NCBI GenBank assembly: GCA_031398975.1
Contig: JANNOI010000020.1
Coordinates: 23,197-87,196, forward strand
DNA: 64,000 nt
From: JAKFWI01 sp031398975
GTDB lineage: Bacteria; Pseudomonadota; Alphaproteobacteria; Caulobacterales; Aquidulcibacteraceae
Reading direction: 5' to 3'
The notes below the pieces were generated by a model that saw only the letters and a list, made by a program, of their open reading frames with translations, made no database searches and was not told the DNA's origin. Shown piece after piece: positions 35,612 through 43,207 of this stretch. Every line of letters starts with the position of its first letter. Positions within the stretch are counted from its first letter, which is position 1. Made by a program: the position numbers and the translations under genes.

Positions 35612-35664
35612 GGTAGACCGTTTCTCGTCCGAAAACCGCGTAACACTTTTCGGGAAACGGTCTA
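35598..35664 (-). repeat. 67-bp hairpin repeat, copy A (smr/hisE junction)
   Basis: The core TAGACCGTTTC...GAAACGGTCTA has 11-bp perfect outer arms with a second inner pair CCGAAAA/TTTTCGG. Copies B and C are in the opposite orientation. Copy A lies exactly between convergent smr and hisE: it carries the smr TAA stop at 35609-35611 and the hisE TAG stop at 35662-35664. It would form a strong hairpin on either strand and so may act as a two-way terminator. Confidence 0.85.
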
Positions 35665-36021
35665 ATCCTTCGGCCGGGCGGCCTTTTCGGCGAGGCCGGA
35701 TACGCCCTTGCGGCGCTCGAGCGCCGCGGCCACCGCCGCGCCCGGCACCCCGCACGCCTGCAGCAGCACCAGCAGGTGGTATAAAGCGTCGGCCGCTTCC
35801 TCCGCCAGCGCCGCCCCGTCGCCGTCGAGCGCGGCGATCACCGTCTCCACGGCCTCCTCGCCGAACTTCTTGGCGCACCGCGCGGGCCCCCGCGCCAGCA
35901 GCTTGGCGGTGTGGGAGGCGGCGGGGTCAGCCTCGGCGGCGCGCGCGGCGATGGTCCCGGTGAGCGCGTCCAGGGCCTCGCCCAAGGTTGGGGAGGGCGG
36001 GGTAGGGGAGGGCGGGCTCAT
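35662..36021 (-). CDS. hisE: Phosphoribosyl-ATP pyrophosphatase
   Basis: HisE hydrolyses phosphoribosyl-ATP to phosphoribosyl-AMP, the second step of histidine synthesis. The 119-residue protein has the MazG-like motif KKFGEEAVETVIAA and EEAADALYHLLVLL with metal-binding acidic residues. Its ATG overlaps the hisF stop. Its TAG stop is the first codon of the hairpin repeat copy A. It is the last gene of hisB-hisH-hisA-hisF-hisE. Confidence 0.93.
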   Translation of the reverse strand: MSPPSPTPPSPTLGEALDALTGTIAARAAEADPAASHTAKLLARGPARCAKKFGEEAVETVIAALDGDGAALAEEAADALYHLLVLLQACGVPGAAVAAALERRKGVSGLAEKAARPKD

Positions 36022-36833
36022 GGCCGAGGCTCCTGGCCATGAGCCTGGAGCGGGCGCACCGGCATGCCGGCCGCGGCCAGCGCGGCGCGGGCCTCCGCCA
36101 CCGTGTGGGTGCGGAAATGGAAGATCGAGGCCGCCAGCACCGCGCTCGCCCCGCCTTGGGTGACCGCCGCCACGAGATGCTCCAGCCGCCCGGCCCCGCC
36201 CGAGGCGATCACCGGCGCGCGTACGCGGCTGGTGATCGCGTAGAGCAGTTCGAGGTCATAGCCCGATCGGGCGCCGTCGCGGTCCATGCTGGTGACCAGC
36301 AATTCGCCCGCCCCACGCTCCACCGCCTCGCGCGCGAACGCCACCGCGTCGATGCCGGTGGGCTTGCGTCCGCCATGGGTGAAGATCTCCCAGGCGCCGG
36401 CGGCGGTGCGCTTGGCGTCGATCGCGCACACGATGCATTGCGCGCCGAAGGCGGAGGCGGCGCGGTCGATCAGGTCTGGATCGGCGATGGCGGCGGTGTT
36501 GATCGCGGCCCGATCGGCCCCCGCCAGCAGCAGCGCGCGGATATCCTCCACCGCGCGAACGCCCCCGCCCACCGTCAGCGGCATGAAGCAGCGATCGGCG
36601 GTGCGGGCCACCGCCGCGAGCAGGGTCCCGCGCCGCTCGTGGCTTGCGGTGATATCGAGGAAGCAGAGCTCGTCGGCGCCCTCGCCGTCGTAGAAATGGG
36701 CGAGCTCGGCGGGGTCGCCCGCGTCGCGCAGGTCGAGGAAGTTCACCCCCTTGACCACCCGCCCGTCCTGCACGTCGAGGCAGGGAATGATGCGCACCGC
36801 AAGCCCGGTATCGGAGGCGGTCGCGCCCATCAC
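36018..36833 (-). CDS. hisF: Imidazole glycerol phosphate synthase cyclase subunit
   Basis: HisF is the cyclase half of the enzyme that makes imidazole glycerol phosphate; HisH feeds it ammonia. The 271-residue TIM barrel shows RIIPCLDVQDGRVVKGVNF, PLTVGGGVR and LVTSMDRDGARSGYD with the catalytic Asp residues. The GTG at 36833 overlaps the hisA stop; an ATG one codon later is equally possible. Confidence 0.95.
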   Translation of the reverse strand: MMGATASDTGLAVRIIPCLDVQDGRVVKGVNFLDLRDAGDPAELAHFYDGEGADELCFLDITASHERRGTLLAAVARTADRCFMPLTVGGGVRAVEDIRALLLAGADRAAINTAAIADPDLIDRAASAFGAQCIVCAIDAKRTAAGAWEIFTHGGRKPTGIDAVAFAREAVERGAGELLVTSMDRDGARSGYDLELLYAITSRVRAPVIASGGAGRLEHLVAAVTQGGASAVLAASIFHFRTHTVAEARAALAAAGMPVRPLQAHGQEPRP

Positions 36834-37555
36834 CCGGCGGCCGCCAGCAGAGCCGCGGCTGGATCGATATCGCCGTCATAGAGCGCCCGCCCCAGAACCA
36901 GGCCCTGGACCGGGCGGCCGGGCAGCGCCTTGAGCGCTGCGATATCGGCAAGGCTTCGCACCCCGCCGGAAGCGATCACGGGAATCTCGACCGCATCGGC
37001 GATGGAGCCGACGAAGGCCGCGTTCACCCCCGTCTTCAGCCCGTCGCGGGCGATGTCGGTGACGATCAGGGCGGCGGCGCCGGAATCCTGCATTCGCTTG
37101 GCGAGCGTGACCGCGTCGATCCCGGTCTGCTCAGCCCAGGCCTCGATCGCCACCAAGCCGTCGCGGGTGTCGATCGCGACCGCGATCTGTTCGGGAAAGG
37201 CGCGCGCCGCAACGGCTACGAGGCCCGGATCGCGCACGGCCGCCGTGCCCAGGATCACCCGCGTCGCTCCGGCATGGATCCAATATTCCACCGACGCGAG
37301 CGAGCGCACGCCTCCGCCCACCTGCACCGGGATCGAGGCGGTGGCGAGGATCGCCGCGATGGCCCCGGCATGGGCGGGCTTGCCCGCGGCCGCGCCGTCG
37401 AGGTCCACCACGTGCAGCCAGCGGAAGCCCGCGGCCTCGAACAGCCGCGCCTGGTCGGCCGGGTCGGGATTGAACACGGTTTCGCTGTCGAGGCGCCCCT
37501 CGGTCAACCGCACGCAGCGGCCGTCCTTCAGATCGATGGCGGGATAAAGGATCAT
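36830..37555 (-). CDS. hisA: ProFAR isomerase HisA
   Basis: HisA isomerises phosphoribosylformimino-AICAR phosphate in histidine synthesis. The 241-residue barrel starts MILYPAIDLKDGRCVRL, the family N-terminus, so I use the ATG at 37555. The open frame continues upstream, but that part (RFSSENRVTLFGKR) is read from the hairpin repeat and is not HisA-like. No clear ribosome site precedes the ATG. It follows hisH after 162 bases filled by two repeats. Confidence 0.94.
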   Translation of the reverse strand: MILYPAIDLKDGRCVRLTEGRLDSETVFNPDPADQARLFEAAGFRWLHVVDLDGAAAGKPAHAGAIAAILATASIPVQVGGGVRSLASVEYWIHAGATRVILGTAAVRDPGLVAVAARAFPEQIAVAIDTRDGLVAIEAWAEQTGIDAVTLAKRMQDSGAAALIVTDIARDGLKTGVNAAFVGSIADAVEIPVIASGGVRSLADIAALKALPGRPVQGLVLGRALYDGDIDPAAALLAAAG

Positions 37556-37566
37556 CGGCGCTGTCT

Positions 37567-37633
37567 TAGACCGTTTCCCAAAAAGTGTTACGCGGTTTTC
37601 GGACGAGAAACGTTCTAACTTCAAGTGTAGAGC
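37567..37633 (+). repeat. 67-bp hairpin repeat, copy B (hisH-hisA gap)
   Basis: Same element as copies A and C, with one base change in the right outer arm (GAAACGTTCTA). It begins 11 bases upstream of the hisA ATG. It runs into the longer palindrome at 37628-37679, sharing TAGAGC. The two hairpins fill most of the 162-base gap within the his operon. Confidence 0.85.
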
Positions 37634-37679
37634 GGTTTTTCTCGATTGGATTGAATCAATCCAATCGAGAACCGCTCTA
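37628..37679. repeat. Long palindrome with central GAATC
   Basis: The outer arms TAGAGCGGTT/AACCGCTCTA and the inner arms TTCTCGATTGGATTG/CAATCCAATCGAGAA are both perfect, with a 2-base bulge and a 3-base centre. The total stem is about 25 bp. The centre contains GAATC, a GANTC site of the CcrM methylase found in most alphaproteobacteria. It is fused to repeat copy B. The hairpin would form in his operon mRNA between hisH and hisA. Confidence 0.88.
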
Positions 37680-37717
37680 GTTCCGGTCCGGGGCCGAAGG
37701 CCCGCGCTTTCATGGCC

Positions 37718-38341
37718 TCAAGGCTTCCACGCCAAAAAGCGCGACAGGAGCGAGAGGCCAATGGCCTGGCTTTTCTCGGGGTGAAACTGCACGCCGGCCA
37801 GATTGTCCCGCGCCAGCGCGCAGGCGAAGGCCTCGCCATGGGTGGTGCGCGCCGCGACGGCATCCTCCGCGACGGGATCGACGATGTAGGAGTGCATGAA
37901 ATAGGCGTGAGAAGAGGGGCTCAAGCCGTCGAACACGGGGTGCGGGCGCACCGGCGCCGCCGCGTTCCACCCCATGTGCGGGCTACGCAGGCCCGGCCCC
38001 ACTTCGAGCGGCCGGCACACCCCCGCGATCCACCCGAGCCCCGGCGTGCGCCCGTGCTCGAGCCCTTCGTCCATCATCAGCTGCATGCCCACGCAGATGC
38101 CCAGAAGCGGGCGCGCCCGCGCAAGCGCCGTCTCGCACAGCGCCTCGAGCGCGCCGGAGGCGCCAAGCCCCCGCATGCATTCTCCGAACGCGCCCTGGCC
38201 GGGCAGCACGACCCGATCCGCCGCGGCGATCGCGTCGGGGTCGGCGGTCACGCACACGGCCTGAGCCCCCGCGGCGCGGAGCGCGCGCTCCACCGAGCGC
38301 AGATTGCCGGAGCCGTAATCGATCAGGACCAGATTGCTCAT
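37718..38341 (-). CDS. hisH: Imidazole glycerol phosphate synthase glutaminase subunit
   Basis: HisH is the glutamine amidotransferase partner of HisF. The 207-residue protein has LIDYGSGNLRSVERAL, VLPGQGAFGECM, the nucleophile motif LLGICVGMQLM with its catalytic Cys, and FHPEKS near the end with the catalytic His. It follows hisB by 31 bases and precedes the two hairpin repeats. Confidence 0.95.
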   Translation of the reverse strand: MSNLVLIDYGSGNLRSVERALRAAGAQAVCVTADPDAIAAADRVVLPGQGAFGECMRGLGASGALEALCETALARARPLLGICVGMQLMMDEGLEHGRTPGLGWIAGVCRPLEVGPGLRSPHMGWNAAAPVRPHPVFDGLSPSSHAYFMHSYIVDPVAEDAVAARTTHGEAFACALARDNLAGVQFHPEKSQAIGLSLLSRFLAWKP

Positions 38342-38372
38342 GTACGCCTAACGATCACGGGACGCCCACCCT

Positions 38373-38960
38373 TCAAAGCACGCCCTTGGTTGAGGGGGCC
38401 CCGCGCCCGGCGCGGGGGTCGATCTCGGCGGCTTCGCGCCGCGCGCGGGCCAGGGCCTTGAAGCAGGATTCCACGATATGGTGGGTGTTCTCGCCATAGA
38501 GCGTCTCGATATGGAGGCAGGCGCCCGAATTCATCGCGAAGGCGTGGAACCATTCCTTGAAGAGCTCGGTGTCCATTTCCCCGAGCTTCGGCCGCGGAAG
38601 GCTCACCCGCCAGATCAGGTAGGGCCGGTTCGAGAGGTCGATCGCGGCGCGGGAGAGCGTTTCGTCCATCGGGATATAGGCGGCGCCGAAACGCCGCACC
38701 CCCGCGCCGCCCGCCAGCGCCTCCTTTACCGCCAAACCGATGCAAATGCCGACGTCTTCAACCGTATGGTGCATGTCTACATGCAGATCGCCTGCCGCCG
38801 CGACCTTCAAATCGATGCTCGAATGCTTGGCGAATGTTTCGAGCATGTGATCAAAAAAGCCGATGCCTGTGGAGATCTCGCTCTGTCCTTCTCCATCGAG
38901 ATCTAGCGCGACATCTATCTTTGTTTCTTTTGTCGCGCGGCTGAACTTCCCTTTGCGCAT
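38373..38960 (-). CDS. hisB: Imidazoleglycerol-phosphate dehydratase
   Basis: HisB dehydrates imidazole glycerol phosphate. The 195-residue single-function form has the metal motifs FFDHMLETFAKHS, DLHVDMHHTVEDVGI and the later FHAFAMNSGACLHIE. It is the first gene of this five-gene his set, and 77 bases separate it from the divergent EAL gene, so the his promoter should lie in that gap. Confidence 0.95.
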   Translation of the reverse strand: MRKGKFSRATKETKIDVALDLDGEGQSEISTGIGFFDHMLETFAKHSSIDLKVAAAGDLHVDMHHTVEDVGICIGLAVKEALAGGAGVRRFGAAYIPMDETLSRAAIDLSNRPYLIWRVSLPRPKLGEMDTELFKEWFHAFAMNSGACLHIETLYGENTHHIVESCFKALARARREAAEIDPRAGRGAPSTKGVL

Positions 38961-39037
38961 CTCTCATCCTCTCGGCGCCGGCGTCTCAAAGGCGATTATC
39001 ACCCAGTTTAGCTCATCCTAATCAATTGAAGCTAGGA

Positions 39038-41152
39038 ATGCGTAAGGATCGACCTTCGGCTGCGGCCGGCAGAAGGCGTACTTGGCGTGTAGACACTATG
39101 GCGAGCGGGCGGACGACGGGTAAGTGGCGGTTCAAGCCCCTGCGGCTTGAGATGCGCTTTGGCTTGTTCCTGGGCGCGATGATGCTGCTTGTGGCGATCG
39201 CGGCGAGCCTCATCCTGGTGGACGCGAGCGGCCGCCAGTCCCGCCAGCACGTGCGGGCCGTAGTCACCGAGCTTGCGCGCGCGGTCGCGGTTAGCCTGGG
39301 CGAGAGCATGGACGGGCGCGACCCCGTGCGCGCGGAAAAGCTGATCCAGCGGCTGGAAAGCTTCGGCGGCTTGGCCGAGGTGCGGGTGGTGGATGAGCGC
39401 GGGGTCCTGGTGGCGGCGTTCGCGGGGCCCCGGCGCAGCGCGCCGCGGAAGCTCCTCGAGCAGGTCGAGGCCGCCATCCCCACGCCGGAGGGCCAGCCCG
39501 CGGGGCGGGTTCTGATCACGGTGGACCGGTCCGTGTTTGCGCGGTCTGGCGGGCCCACCTTGATGGCGGCCATGGCCGTGATCTTCACGCTGCTCGCCCT
39601 TACCGCGCTGCTGACCATGGCGTTCGTGCGCCGCGCGATCGCGCCCTTGCGGCAATTGACGGCGTTCGCCGAGCAGGTGTCCGCGCACCGCCTCTCCGAG
39701 ATCCGCATCGAGACGGGCGACGAGTTCGAAACGCTCGCGCGGGCCTTCAACCACATGATCGCGCGCATGGAAAGTTCGATGCGGCGGATCCAGCACCTCG
39801 CCTTCGTGGACGCAGCGACCGGCCTTCCGAACAATGAGCGGCTGAACCGGGAGCTGAAGGCCGCGATCGACAATTCCGCCGCGGCGGGGGCGCCGGGGGT
39901 GCTGTTCCTGCTGAGCCTCGAACGCATGCTTTTGGTCACCGAGACTCTGGGGCAGGAGGCGGGGCGCCATGTACTCGTGGCCGCGTCGCAGAGCTTGACG
40001 GCGGCGGTCAAGGCCTCCGACCCTTGGGGTGGGACGGGGGAGGGGCCCGCGCCCGTGATCGCGCGCCTGCCGAGCAACGAATTCGCCGTGCTCTATCCCG
40101 TCTTGCCGCGGGGGGTGGATTTGCGGGGGCTGGCGCAGGCTTTGAAGGGCGCGTTCAGCGAGGCGGTGCTGTGGCGGGAACATCGCATCACGCTGTGCTG
40201 CGTCACCGGGGCCGCGTTCTTCCCCCGCGACGGGCGCACCGTCGATACCGTGCTGCGCCACGCGCGCCTGGCGCGCAACGCCGCCCGCGAAGCCCCCGAT
40301 CAGGTGCGCTTCTTCAACCGCCTGCTCGATCGCGCCGCCAACGCCCGGCTCAACCTCGAAAAGGAAATCCGCGCCGCGCTGGAGGAGAACCAGTTCAAGG
40401 CCCATTTCCAGCCCAAGCTCAATCTGCGCACCGGCCGTATCGAGGGCGCCGAGGCGCTGGCGCGCTGGGAGCGGCCGGACAAGACGATCGTCGGCCCCGG
40501 CAAATTCATCCCGGCGGCGGAGGAGATGGGCCTGATCGGGCCGATCTCGGAGGCGATCCTGCGCGATGCGTGCTGGAAGGCGGCGGCGTGGTCCCGGGAG
40601 GGGCTGTCCGCGCGGGTGGCGGTGAACGTCTCGGCGCTGCAATTCGCGGACGAGAAATTCCCGGAAAAAGTGATGGCCATCCTCGATCAGGCGGGCCTGC
40701 CCAGCGCGTGCCTCGAGCTCGAGATCACCGAATCGGTGGCCATGGCCGACGTCGACCGGGCGCTGCGCCTGATCGAGCCGCTGCGGGCGCGGGGCGTTGC
40801 GTTCTCCATCGATGATTTCGGCACCGGTCATTCAAGCCTCGCCGCCCTCACGCGGCTGCCGTTCAAGGTGCTGAAGATCGATCAGAGCTTCATCCGCGGC
40901 TTGACCGCGGATCGCCACGCCCCCGCGATCGTGGAGACCATCCTCGCCATGGCCGCCGCCCTGGATTACGAGGTGATCGCCGAAGGCGTCGAAACCGAAG
41001 ACGAGGCCGAATTCCTGCGCCGCCGCGGCTGCCCGGTGGCGCAAGGCTTCCTGTACAGCGCCGCGGTCCCGCCTGGGGAATATCTGCGCATGCTGCGCGA
41101 AGGCGTGATCACGCCCGCGCGGCGCGACAAGGGCGCGGTGGCCGCCGCCTGA
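39038..41152 (+). CDS. Membrane EAL protein with HAMP and degenerate GGDEF
   Basis: From the ATG at 39038 this is a 704-residue protein. Two membrane segments (about 37-58 and 170-191) flank a periplasmic region of about 110 residues, followed by HAMP, a GGDEF-like domain and an EAL domain. The GGDEF motif is replaced by PSNEF, so it is unlikely to make cyclic di-GMP. The EAL domain keeps EAL, NVSALQF, ELEITES, FSIDDFGTG, LKIDQSFI and AEGVET, so it is probably an active phosphodiesterase. The start is uncertain: TTG at 39026 and ATG at 39098 are alternatives. It is divergent from hisB. Signal unknown. Confidence 0.85.
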   Translation: MRKDRPSAAAGRRRTWRVDTMASGRTTGKWRFKPLRLEMRFGLFLGAMMLLVAIAASLILVDASGRQSRQHVRAVVTELARAVAVSLGESMDGRDPVRAEKLIQRLESFGGLAEVRVVDERGVLVAAFAGPRRSAPRKLLEQVEAAIPTPEGQPAGRVLITVDRSVFARSGGPTLMAAMAVIFTLLALTALLTMAFVRRAIAPLRQLTAFAEQVSAHRLSEIRIETGDEFETLARAFNHMIARMESSMRRIQHLAFVDAATGLPNNERLNRELKAAIDNSAAAGAPGVLFLLSLERMLLVTETLGQEAGRHVLVAASQSLTAAVKASDPWGGTGEGPAPVIARLPSNEFAVLYPVLPRGVDLRGLAQALKGAFSEAVLWREHRITLCCVTGAAFFPRDGRTVDTVLRHARLARNAAREAPDQVRFFNRLLDRAANARLNLEKEIRAALEENQFKAHFQPKLNLRTGRIEGAEALARWERPDKTIVGPGKFIPAAEEMGLIGPISEAILRDACWKAAAWSREGLSARVAVNVSALQFADEKFPEKVMAILDQAGLPSACLELEITESVAMADVDRALRLIEPLRARGVAFSIDDFGTGHSSLAALTRLPFKVLKIDQSFIRGLTADRHAPAIVETILAMAAALDYEVIAEGVETEDEAEFLRRRGCPVAQGFLYSAAVPPGEYLRMLREGVITPARRDKGAVAAA

Positions 41153-41159
41153 TGGCGCT

Positions 41160-41187
41160 CTTGATCCTGCCTGCGCCGCCGCCACAT
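41160..41187 (+). promoter_or_regulatory. Heat-shock-type promoter candidate, hslV
   Basis: CTTGAT at 41160-41165 and CCACAT at 41182-41187, 16 bases apart, resemble the RpoH consensus (CTTGAA, then a C-rich CAT element). No ribosome site precedes the hslV ATG at 41195, so transcription starting about seven bases after the -10 would give a near-leaderless mRNA. The match is partial. Confidence 0.3.
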
Positions 41188-41194
41188 CGCACCT

Positions 41195-41755
41195 ATGTTG
41201 AATGACCCGGCTTCCGCGTGGCATGGCACGACCATCCTTTCCGTACGCAAAGGCGATCACGTTGTAATCGTGGGCGACGGGCAGGTCTCGGTCGGGCAAA
41301 CGATCCTGAAGGCCAACGCCCGCAAGGTGCGCCCGCTGGCGGACGGGGCGGTGATCGCGGGCTTCGCCGGCGCCACCGCCGACGCGCTGACCCTGTTTGA
41401 GCGCCTGGAACAGAAGCTCGAACGCTTTCCCGCGCAATTATCCCGCGCGTGCGTGGAGCTTGCCAAGGAATGGCGGACGGACCGCTATCTGCGCCGCCTG
41501 GAGGCCATGCTGATCGTGTGTGACCCGCGCGAGACGCTGCTTCTGACCGGGGCGGGCGACGTGCTGGAGCCGGAGCATCCGGTGATCGCGGTGGGGTCGG
41601 GGGGCAATTATGCGCTGGCGGCGGCGCGCGCGCTCTACCCCCATCTAACCGACGCGGAGGCGATCGCGCGCGAAGCCATGGAGATCGCCGCCGAAATCTG
41701 CGTCTATACGAACCGGTCGCTGACGCTGGAGAGGCTGCCGAATGAGCGAAAGTGA
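41195..41755 (+). CDS. hslV: HslV protease subunit
   Basis: HslV is the threonine protease of the HslUV complex. The 186-residue protein has a short propeptide, and after processing Thr12 of HGTTILSVRKG becomes the catalytic N-terminus. VSVGQTILKANARKVRPL and AVGSGGNYALAAARAL are typical. hslU follows 39 bases later. The ATG lacks a clear ribosome site. Confidence 0.95.
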   Translation: MLNDPASAWHGTTILSVRKGDHVVIVGDGQVSVGQTILKANARKVRPLADGAVIAGFAGATADALTLFERLEQKLERFPAQLSRACVELAKEWRTDRYLRRLEAMLIVCDPRETLLLTGAGDVLEPEHPVIAVGSGGNYALAAARALYPHLTDAEAIAREAMEIAAEICVYTNRSLTLERLPNERK

Positions 41756-41794
41756 GCCGCGCCTGTCGCCGCTGGCACCGCCAGAGCCTCGGAT

Positions 41795-43099
41795 TTGACC
41801 ACCTTTTCCCCCCGCGAGATCGTCTCCGAGCTTGATCGCTTCATCGTCGGCCAGGGCGACGCCAAGCGCGCGGTCGCCATCGCGCTCCGCAACCGCTGGC
41901 GGCGCCAGCAATTAAGCGAGGGCTTGCGCGAGGAGGTGACGCCGAAGAACATCCTGATGATCGGCCCTACGGGCGTCGGCAAGACGGAGATCTCGCGCCG
42001 CCTCGCCAAGCTCGCCGGCGCGCCGTTCCTGAAGGTGGAGGCGACGAAATTCACCGAGGTCGGCTATGTAGGGCGCGACGTCGATCAGATCGTGCGCGAC
42101 CTGGTCGAGGCTTCGGTGGGGCTGGTGCGGGAGCGCCGCCGCCGGGAGGTGCGCGCGCGCGCCGAACTCGCCGCCGAGGAACGGGTGCTCGATGCGCTGG
42201 TGGGGCAGGGCGCCCAAGCCGCCACCCGCGAGAGCTTCCGCAAGCGCCTGCGCGGGGGTGAGCTCGCGGACAAGGACGTCGAGCTCGATTTGGCTGATGC
42301 GGGCACGCCGCTGCCGATGATCGACCTGCCGGGCGGGGGCGGACAGATGGGCATGCTTAACCTGGGCGACATGCTGGGAAAGGCCTTGGGCGGGCGCACC
42401 AAGCGCGTGCGCATGCCCGTAAGCGAGGCCTACGAGCCGCTGATCCGGGAGGAGAGCGATAAGCTGCTGGACGAGGACCGCATCGCCAAGGAGGCCGTCC
42501 GCTCGGCGGAGGAAGACGGCATCGTGTTCATCGACGAGATCGACAAGGTGGCCTCACGCGGGGAGCGGGCGGGCGCGGAGGTAAGCCGGGAAGGCGTGCA
42601 GCGCGATTTGCTGCCCCTGCTGGAAGGCACGACGGTGACGACGAAGTACGGGCCGGTGCGCACAGACCACGTCCTTTTCATCGCCTCCGGCGCGTTTCAT
42701 GTGGCCAAGCCGTCCGATCTGCTGCCCGAGCTGCAGGGGCGCCTGCCGATCCGGGTGGAGCTGAAGGCGCTGACGCGGGCCGATTTCCGCCGCATCCTCA
42801 CCGAGCCGGAAGCCTCCCTCATCACCCAATATATCGCGCTCCTCGCCACCGAGGGCGTCGCGCTCACGTTCGAGGACGAGGCCATTGACGAGCTGGCCGA
42901 GATCGCGGCCGACGTGAACGCCGCGGTGGAGAATATCGGCGCGCGCCGGTTGCACACGGTGATGGAGCGGCTGCTTGACGAGATCAGCTTCTCCGCCCCC
43001 GATCGGAGCGGGGAAAGCGTGGTGGTCGATGCCGATTATGTGCGCCGCCACGTCGGGGATTTGGCCAAGAACGCCGATCTGAGCCGGTTCATGCTGTGA
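41795..43099 (+). CDS. hslU: HslU ATPase subunit
   Basis: HslU unfolds substrates for HslV. The 434-residue protein starts with TTG, giving MTTFSPREIVSELDRFIVGQ, the family N-terminus. It has the Walker A GPTGVGKTE, pore motif GYVGRDVD, Walker B IVFIDEIDK and the C-terminal DLSRFML that docks into HslV. The start fits known lengths. It follows hslV. Confidence 0.95.
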   Translation: MTTFSPREIVSELDRFIVGQGDAKRAVAIALRNRWRRQQLSEGLREEVTPKNILMIGPTGVGKTEISRRLAKLAGAPFLKVEATKFTEVGYVGRDVDQIVRDLVEASVGLVRERRRREVRARAELAAEERVLDALVGQGAQAATRESFRKRLRGGELADKDVELDLADAGTPLPMIDLPGGGGQMGMLNLGDMLGKALGGRTKRVRMPVSEAYEPLIREESDKLLDEDRIAKEAVRSAEEDGIVFIDEIDKVASRGERAGAEVSREGVQRDLLPLLEGTTVTTKYGPVRTDHVLFIASGAFHVAKPSDLLPELQGRLPIRVELKALTRADFRRILTEPEASLITQYIALLATEGVALTFEDEAIDELAEIAADVNAAVENIGARRLHTVMERLLDEISFSAPDRSGESVVVDADYVRRHVGDLAKNADLSRFML

Positions 43100-43207
43100 T
43101 CGTGGCCACGGCTAGCGGGCGCCCGGAACCTTGTGCGGCGCCGGAGCGTCTTGCACCTGGTCGTGGCGCACTCTACGTGGCCGTTAAGGACGAGCTGGAT
43201 TGAGCGG

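Noticed and set aside
37556..37624. N-terminal extension of HisA starting MKLERFSSENRV
   Set aside because: It is read from hairpin repeat copy B; the same peptide pattern appears where copy C is read, so it is not part of HisA.
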